In this document: positions 39,907-43,832 of the stretch, in pieces
Layout: each line of letters opens with the position of its first letter
Numbering within the stretch: the first letter of the stretch is position 1
Source of the DNA: Cymbomonas tetramitiformis
Taxonomy: Eukaryota > Chlorophyta > Pyramimonadophyceae > Pyramimonadales > Pyramimonadaceae
Direction: 5' to 3'
Length of the DNA stretch: 43,832 nucleotides
NCBI GenBank assembly: GCA_001247695.2
Contig: LGRX02024775.1
Span: forward strand, 1 to 43,832
Notes under the pieces: generated by a model
The model's input: only the letters and a program-made list of their open reading frames with translations
The model's database searches: none
What the model was told of the DNA's origin: nothing
Translations under genes and position numbers: made by a program

Positions 39907-42755
39907 ATGACTATGTCTAGCTATCGTGCAATAGAAGCAAACCCTCCAACTGCGAACGAGGTTAAATGGGCCAACAAACACCTCAACGTCGCGACTGTGC
40001 AGGTGATGCTGCTGGCCTCCACATCAGAGCTGGCTTGTTGCTGGCTTTTTACAACGCGTATTGATCGCTATTCTAAGATGATTTATTTCTTACAATAATT
40101 GCTGGCTTCGCTTCTCAGATGTTTGTGGCAAGTTGTGAAGACTATCAGGTCGCCCTTGAAGCGCAGTCGAGGACCCAAAACAGGCAAGTCAAGATACCAA
40201 AAGTCTTTGAGAACTTCGCTTGTGAGATGTCACGTGCACAGATCCACGATGTTAGGAAGCACTGTCAACTCCTGTCCGTTGCATTCCTGCATTTTTTCGT
40301 TGACCCCGTTCGATACTGCATGCTCAACCCAACTATGAATCAACCGTGCGCGCCGTTTCTTGCAGGGTGCAGACGTTGTTTGGTGGAGAGGTTGCAGAAA
40401 GTCACGAAGATCGCTCTACCAGTTCCCTTTCCAACGGGTAAACTATGTATATGTGAACTCTGTGTGCTATGGTTGGATCTGTAGGTCCGACGTAGCCGAA
40501 GCCCTTTTCTTCCTTAGCCGTCTTAGGGATGGTGGTCTTTTTAGATTGTTCCCGCTTCTGCGCGCAGGCTGTCGGACCTTCACTCTTATATCACTAAAGG
40601 CACCCATACTAACAAGGGTCTCCCCTCGGAGGGTAGAGCTCCCCGCATCAGCAAGGAAGACAAGCTTTCCCGAACTTATCTCTGGTGTATTCAGAACAGG
40701 TAAGCCCAAGAGTTTCGTTCCGACACTTTGATTATCCCTCCCCAAATAACTTTCCACGGCAAGACCTGACTGCATGTATGCGCATCTGTTAATACCAGTG
40801 TACGTGAACACGTTTTTCATCCCTTCCTCCTCTCCGAACACTCTTACTTTGTTCATAATGTATATAAGTGCACACTGCGCTGGCTCGAAACCGCGCGTTT
40901 CAGCACGCCTGGTGTAGGCGCGCGCGCCTGTATGTGTGAAGAGGTCCGCCTTCCTTTTCCTTTCGTTTTACTTTCACCTCCCAAGATGGCAGGATTTGCT
41001 GTGCACTTTACGTGAGCCGCCGGGGGACATACCCCCAGAGCACTCCGCGCTGCCAGAGTGTGAGTACGTCACACCCATGTGTGTGCACGCCTGTGTGGGG
41101 ATGACACGCTTCGTGTGTGACACGTACTCGGTAGTGAATCCTGCTTATGGGCCACCCTGTCAGCCTTGCTGCTGTTTTTCACTTACTGTATGGTACTATC
41201 TCACGCCTTTCTCTTGCGCACTTCTTTCATCCAATGTGGTGATGGGGCTGACCTCGGTTGGCATACAGCACATCGCTGGGTGGGTATATGCTTGAATATA
41301 ACTCATTCGTTGGGCACGCACTTATGACCCACAGCAACCTGCGTCGTGGAGTTGACGGTCTTCCCAGCAGCGACCAGTTCTCACATTAACAACAAACCAG
41401 GGGCGAGTCGGTGGTCCGAACGGGGAGGCTGAAGGGCACATGTTCCCTGCACTTCGCTTGCGTTTGACTTCGAAGGTGGTTGATGTCCCCTCGACGGTCT
41501 CAACGTCTAGGTTCAGCGTGCTCGTCATGCTGTTCGCTTCAGTCAACGTCTTTGAATTATAAACGACGGAGAAGCGGTCTTTTGATAAAAGTCTGGGTTC
41601 AGGTGCCTGTCGGTATGCTTCCCTCTGTATACCGCAGTGTCCCATGCGCCTTCGTTAGTGCGGTGAGCTGTGTTCAAAGGGCTGAACCGGACGCAAGATC
41701 TGAACTCCCAAGTTCTCAACTCACAAGAAGAAAGTGTCCACGTGATATGAGGTGAGTGTGTCTTGTGCTTGCATCCAGGGGAGGAGTGCGTCAACTCCCT
41801 CCCCAAATAAAGGACCCGAGCTTCAACTTAAGTTTCGAAGGGTACAGCGTGAAGGTGCGCTGTGAACTCTTGAGTGTCGAAGGGGTGAGCAGCTTGAAGC
41901 TGGGTTTGCAGCAGGCGCTTGGATTTGAGTTGAATTCAATCTGCGGAGTGCCTTGCGCTCTGCTGGCTCCGTGGCGTCTTGGCTCACCTGCCTTTCTGAT
42001 TTTAGCTTCATGGGTACGCAGGGGAGGACTACTGCGAATCCTGGTAAGGGCAGCTCGCCGACTAAAAAGTGCGGTGACAAGTCGGGCCCGGAAATGTTCG
42101 CCTTGGACAGACTTGGCAAACTGCCCTCAATTCCGCCCATGAGCGACACCATGCTACCAGTAGAGGTGAGAAATGCCCTCAGTTCCGCCCATTAGCGACA
42201 CCATGCTACCAGTAGAGGTGAGAAATGCCCTCAGTTTCACCTATCAGCGACACCATGCTACCAGTAGAGGTGAGAAATGCCCTCAGTTCCGCCCATTAGC
42301 GACACCATGCTACCAGTAGAGGTGAGAAATGCCCTCAGTTTCACCTATCAGCGACACTATGCTACCAGTAGAGGTGAGAAATGCCCTCAGTTTCACCTAT
42401 CAGCGACACTATGCTACCAGTAGAGGTGAGAAACGCCGTTGCGTCGGAGAGCAGTATAACAATAGTATACAGGAGCATACTTCGCACGTGTTGCAAGATC
42501 CACCTGTCAATCTGCAAAGGGCGCTCAGTCTCACAGCTGTGGCGACTTACAAGCAACTTGTATGGAAAGAAAAATTGGGTTCCTGCACACATGTCAGGGC
42601 TCAACGAGGCAGCGTGTTGCGAGCGTGGAGAAGCTGCCCCACATCTATTCGATACCGGCGAGGCCCTCGAGGAGAGATCGTGCGATGAATGCCCCAACAC
42701 TGCGGAAGCTGGCGAAGGAGCACCTCGACAACTCCACACGAAAAACAAAAAGTGA
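39907..42755 (+). CDS. Probable intron-rich host gene, exon structure incomplete
   Basis: Several protein-like stretches on the plus strand are bounded by good splice signals. Exon 1 is 39907-40002 (MTMSSYRAIEANPP ... HLNVATVQ, donor CAG/GTGATG). Exon 2 starts at 40119 (MFVASCEDYQVALEAQ ... KIPKVFENFACEM), in phase. A third is about 40366-40437 (LFGGEVAESHEDRS). The fourth is 40568-40699 (LSDLHSYITKGTHTNKG ... SRTYLWCIQN, donor AACAG/GTAAGC), in phase with the third. Further candidates are about 41000-41058 (LLCTLREPPGDIPPEHS), 41778-41890 (IKDPSFNLSFEGYSVK, donor GTGAGC), 42006-42042 (LHGYAGEDYCES, donor GTAAGG) and a block after 42469. No domain was recognised. Several junctions could not be matched in phase, so the model is a sketch. 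Confidence 0.45.
42117..42433 (+). repeat. 52-bp tandem repeat, six copies, splice-like ends in each unit
   Basis: Each unit reads CGACACCATGCTACCAGTAG, then AG/GTGAGAAATGCCCTCAGTTYC, and ends with TTAG or TCAG. Every unit therefore has a consensus 5' splice donor (AG/GTGAGA) and, about 30 bases later, an AG acceptor just before CGACAC. It lies in the intron-rich gene region. Confidence 0.8.
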
Positions 42756-42796
42756 CGTGAATACCGGCAGCTCGAGTAGTATATGCGGATCGGTCT

Positions 42797-43290
42797 GCTC
42801 AGGTGCGCCACGTGCATCCCCCGGCTCTGGTGCGCCACGTGCATCCCCCGGCTCCGGTGCGCCACGTGCATCCCCCGGCTCTGGTGCGCCACGTGCACAT
42901 CCCCCGGCTCAGGTGCGCCACGTGCATCCCCCGGCTCTGGTGCGCCACGTGCATCCGCCGGCTCTGGTGCGCCACGTGCATCCCGGGCTCGGTGCGCCAC
43001 GTGCATCCGCCGGCTCTGGTGCGCCACGTGCATCCCCCGGCTCGTGCGCCACGTGCATCCCCGGCTCAGGTGCGCCACGTGCATCCGCCCGGCTCAGGTG
43101 CGCCACGTGCATCCCCCGGCTCTGGTGCGCCACGTGCAGCGGATCAGGTGCGCCACGTGCATCCGCCGGCTCAGGTGCGCCACGTGCATCCCCCGGCTCA
43201 GGTGCGCCACGTGCATCCCCCGGCTCTGGTGCGCCACGTGCAGCGGATCAGGTGCGCCACGTGCATCCCCCGGCTCAGGTACGCCACTGC
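42797..43290 (+). repeat. 27-bp tandem repeat array with 18 CACGTG boxes
   Basis: The unit is GGTGCGCCACGTGCATCCCC followed by CGGCTCT or CGGCTCA. Eighteen copies keep the palindrome CACGTG, and a nineteenth, degenerate copy ends the array. Unit length is 27 with a few 1-3 base indels, so frames drift between GAPRASPGS and CATCIPRLW readings. It may be a coding repeat at the end of the neighbouring gene, or a non-coding minisatellite. Confidence 0.85.
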
Positions 43291-43832
43291 CACAGCTGCT
43301 TCCATCTCCAATCATCTCCACCCCCGTCTCAAACTCGAAGCTCCGCCTTGCTACTCAAGCACTCTATCGATCTTCACCTCAGAATCCCACACCTAATCCC
43401 AGCTGACTGACCGGGTGACTAGTGACGACCAGTCATGCCCCCGCAAATCTATCTCCACGCCGATCCACAATCTCTGCGCCGCCCCTGACATGCAGCTGGG
43501 CTTCACGACAAGCCCTGAATCTACCCTTCAAACGCGCAGGCAGCATGACAACTTTGGTGGTCACCTCGTCCCGCTCTGCACTGAAATCATCTCCTCTCAC
43601 AACCCCCTCCAAAAGCTCCGCCTGCTTCATCGGCCGCCCTTTGCCCCGCTCTCTCAATGCTGCAACTTTGAGCTCTCTTTCCTCACGTCAACTTGCAATG
43701 ACCGAGATGACTGACTTCCCGTGCCTCCTCCCCTGATCCAACCACAGCCCTCCGCATCGCAGCTCACTCCAAGTGCGGCACGATCTCCATTCCCGGGCAG
43801 AGCCCAATCAACCCGGATCCCCTCCACGCGCG
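43291..43832. other. Window end, no gene established
   Basis: A minus-strand frame at 43433-43657 (RPMKQAELLEGVVRGDDFS) looks more protein-like than its plus-strand shadow, but it is short, lacks a motif and may be only an exon or retroelement fragment. Nothing else was recognised. Confidence 0.3.

Noticed and set aside
40467..40856. 129-residue minus-strand ORF
   Set aside because: It reads like protein, but it lies antisense to plus-strand segments with consistent splice acceptors and donors (40568-40699). Kept only as an alternative if transcripts prove minus-strand.
41322..42152. Minus-strand ORFs (41322-41645, 41823-42152)
   Set aside because: They overlap plus-strand candidate exons with better splice signals. 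They have no motif, and part of one runs into the 52-bp repeat.
42797..43290. CRISPR-like array
   Set aside because: The repeats are contiguous 27-mers without unique spacers, in a eukaryotic context.

Overview
The window looks like nuclear DNA of a green alga, probably a prasinophyte-type chlorophyte such as a Pyramimonadales relative. This is inferred from GC-rich coding sequence, a protein with three Cys-rich domains joined by (S)PPP linkers as in algal cell-surface glycoproteins, introns with GT/AG ends, and a very high load of eukaryotic transposable elements. No bacterial, organellar, rRNA, tRNA or CRISPR feature was seen.

Region 1 (1-5.05 kb) holds an edge-truncated acidic protein gene (minus), a frame-broken transposase-like gene of the DUF7869 type (plus) bracketed by a 12-bp inverted repeat, a small RING-finger gene (minus) and a frame-broken gene of unknown function (plus). 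The next 0.6 kb is AT-rich and empty.

Region 2 (5.65-25.2 kb) is a nest of mobile elements. The outer element is a large, decayed Ty3/gypsy-like retroelement on the minus strand. Reading from high to low coordinates it has a tandem-repeat leader, a gag-like ORF, an ORF with an HMG-box-like stretch, an aspartic protease with a DTGA motif, a very long unrecognised spacer, reverse transcriptase plus RNase H, and a C5 cytosine DNA methyltransferase domain directly after RNase H. The methyltransferase is cut off at about 5.64 kb. Two younger elements interrupt the spacer. One is a 3.56-kb LTR element (15448-19005) with 261-bp LTRs and a gag-like ORF but no pol. The other is a 3.39-kb terminal-inverted-repeat element (11786-15170) flanked by a 10-bp duplication. 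Removing each with one copy of its target duplication restores the outer reading frame, so the order of events can be read from the sequence.

Region 3 (25.2-32.7 kb) carries a probable host gene on the minus strand. It encodes a signal peptide, three Cys-rich domains separated by Pro-rich linkers, membrane segments, and a long amphipathic coiled tail after a 2.4-kb intron. The intron holds a plus-strand Tudor-like ORF and degenerate minisatellite repeats.

Region 4 (32.7-39.9 kb) is mostly non-coding: one candidate exon, a 1.95-kb fold-back element with 9-bp target duplications, and several direct and simple repeats.

Region 5 (39.9-43.8 kb) holds an apparently intron-rich plus-strand gene, a 52-bp tandem repeat whose every unit carries splice-like ends, and a 27-bp repeat array with 18 CACGTG boxes.

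The most notable finding is the retroelement that fuses a cytosine methyltransferase to RT-RNase H, later buried under two datable insertions.
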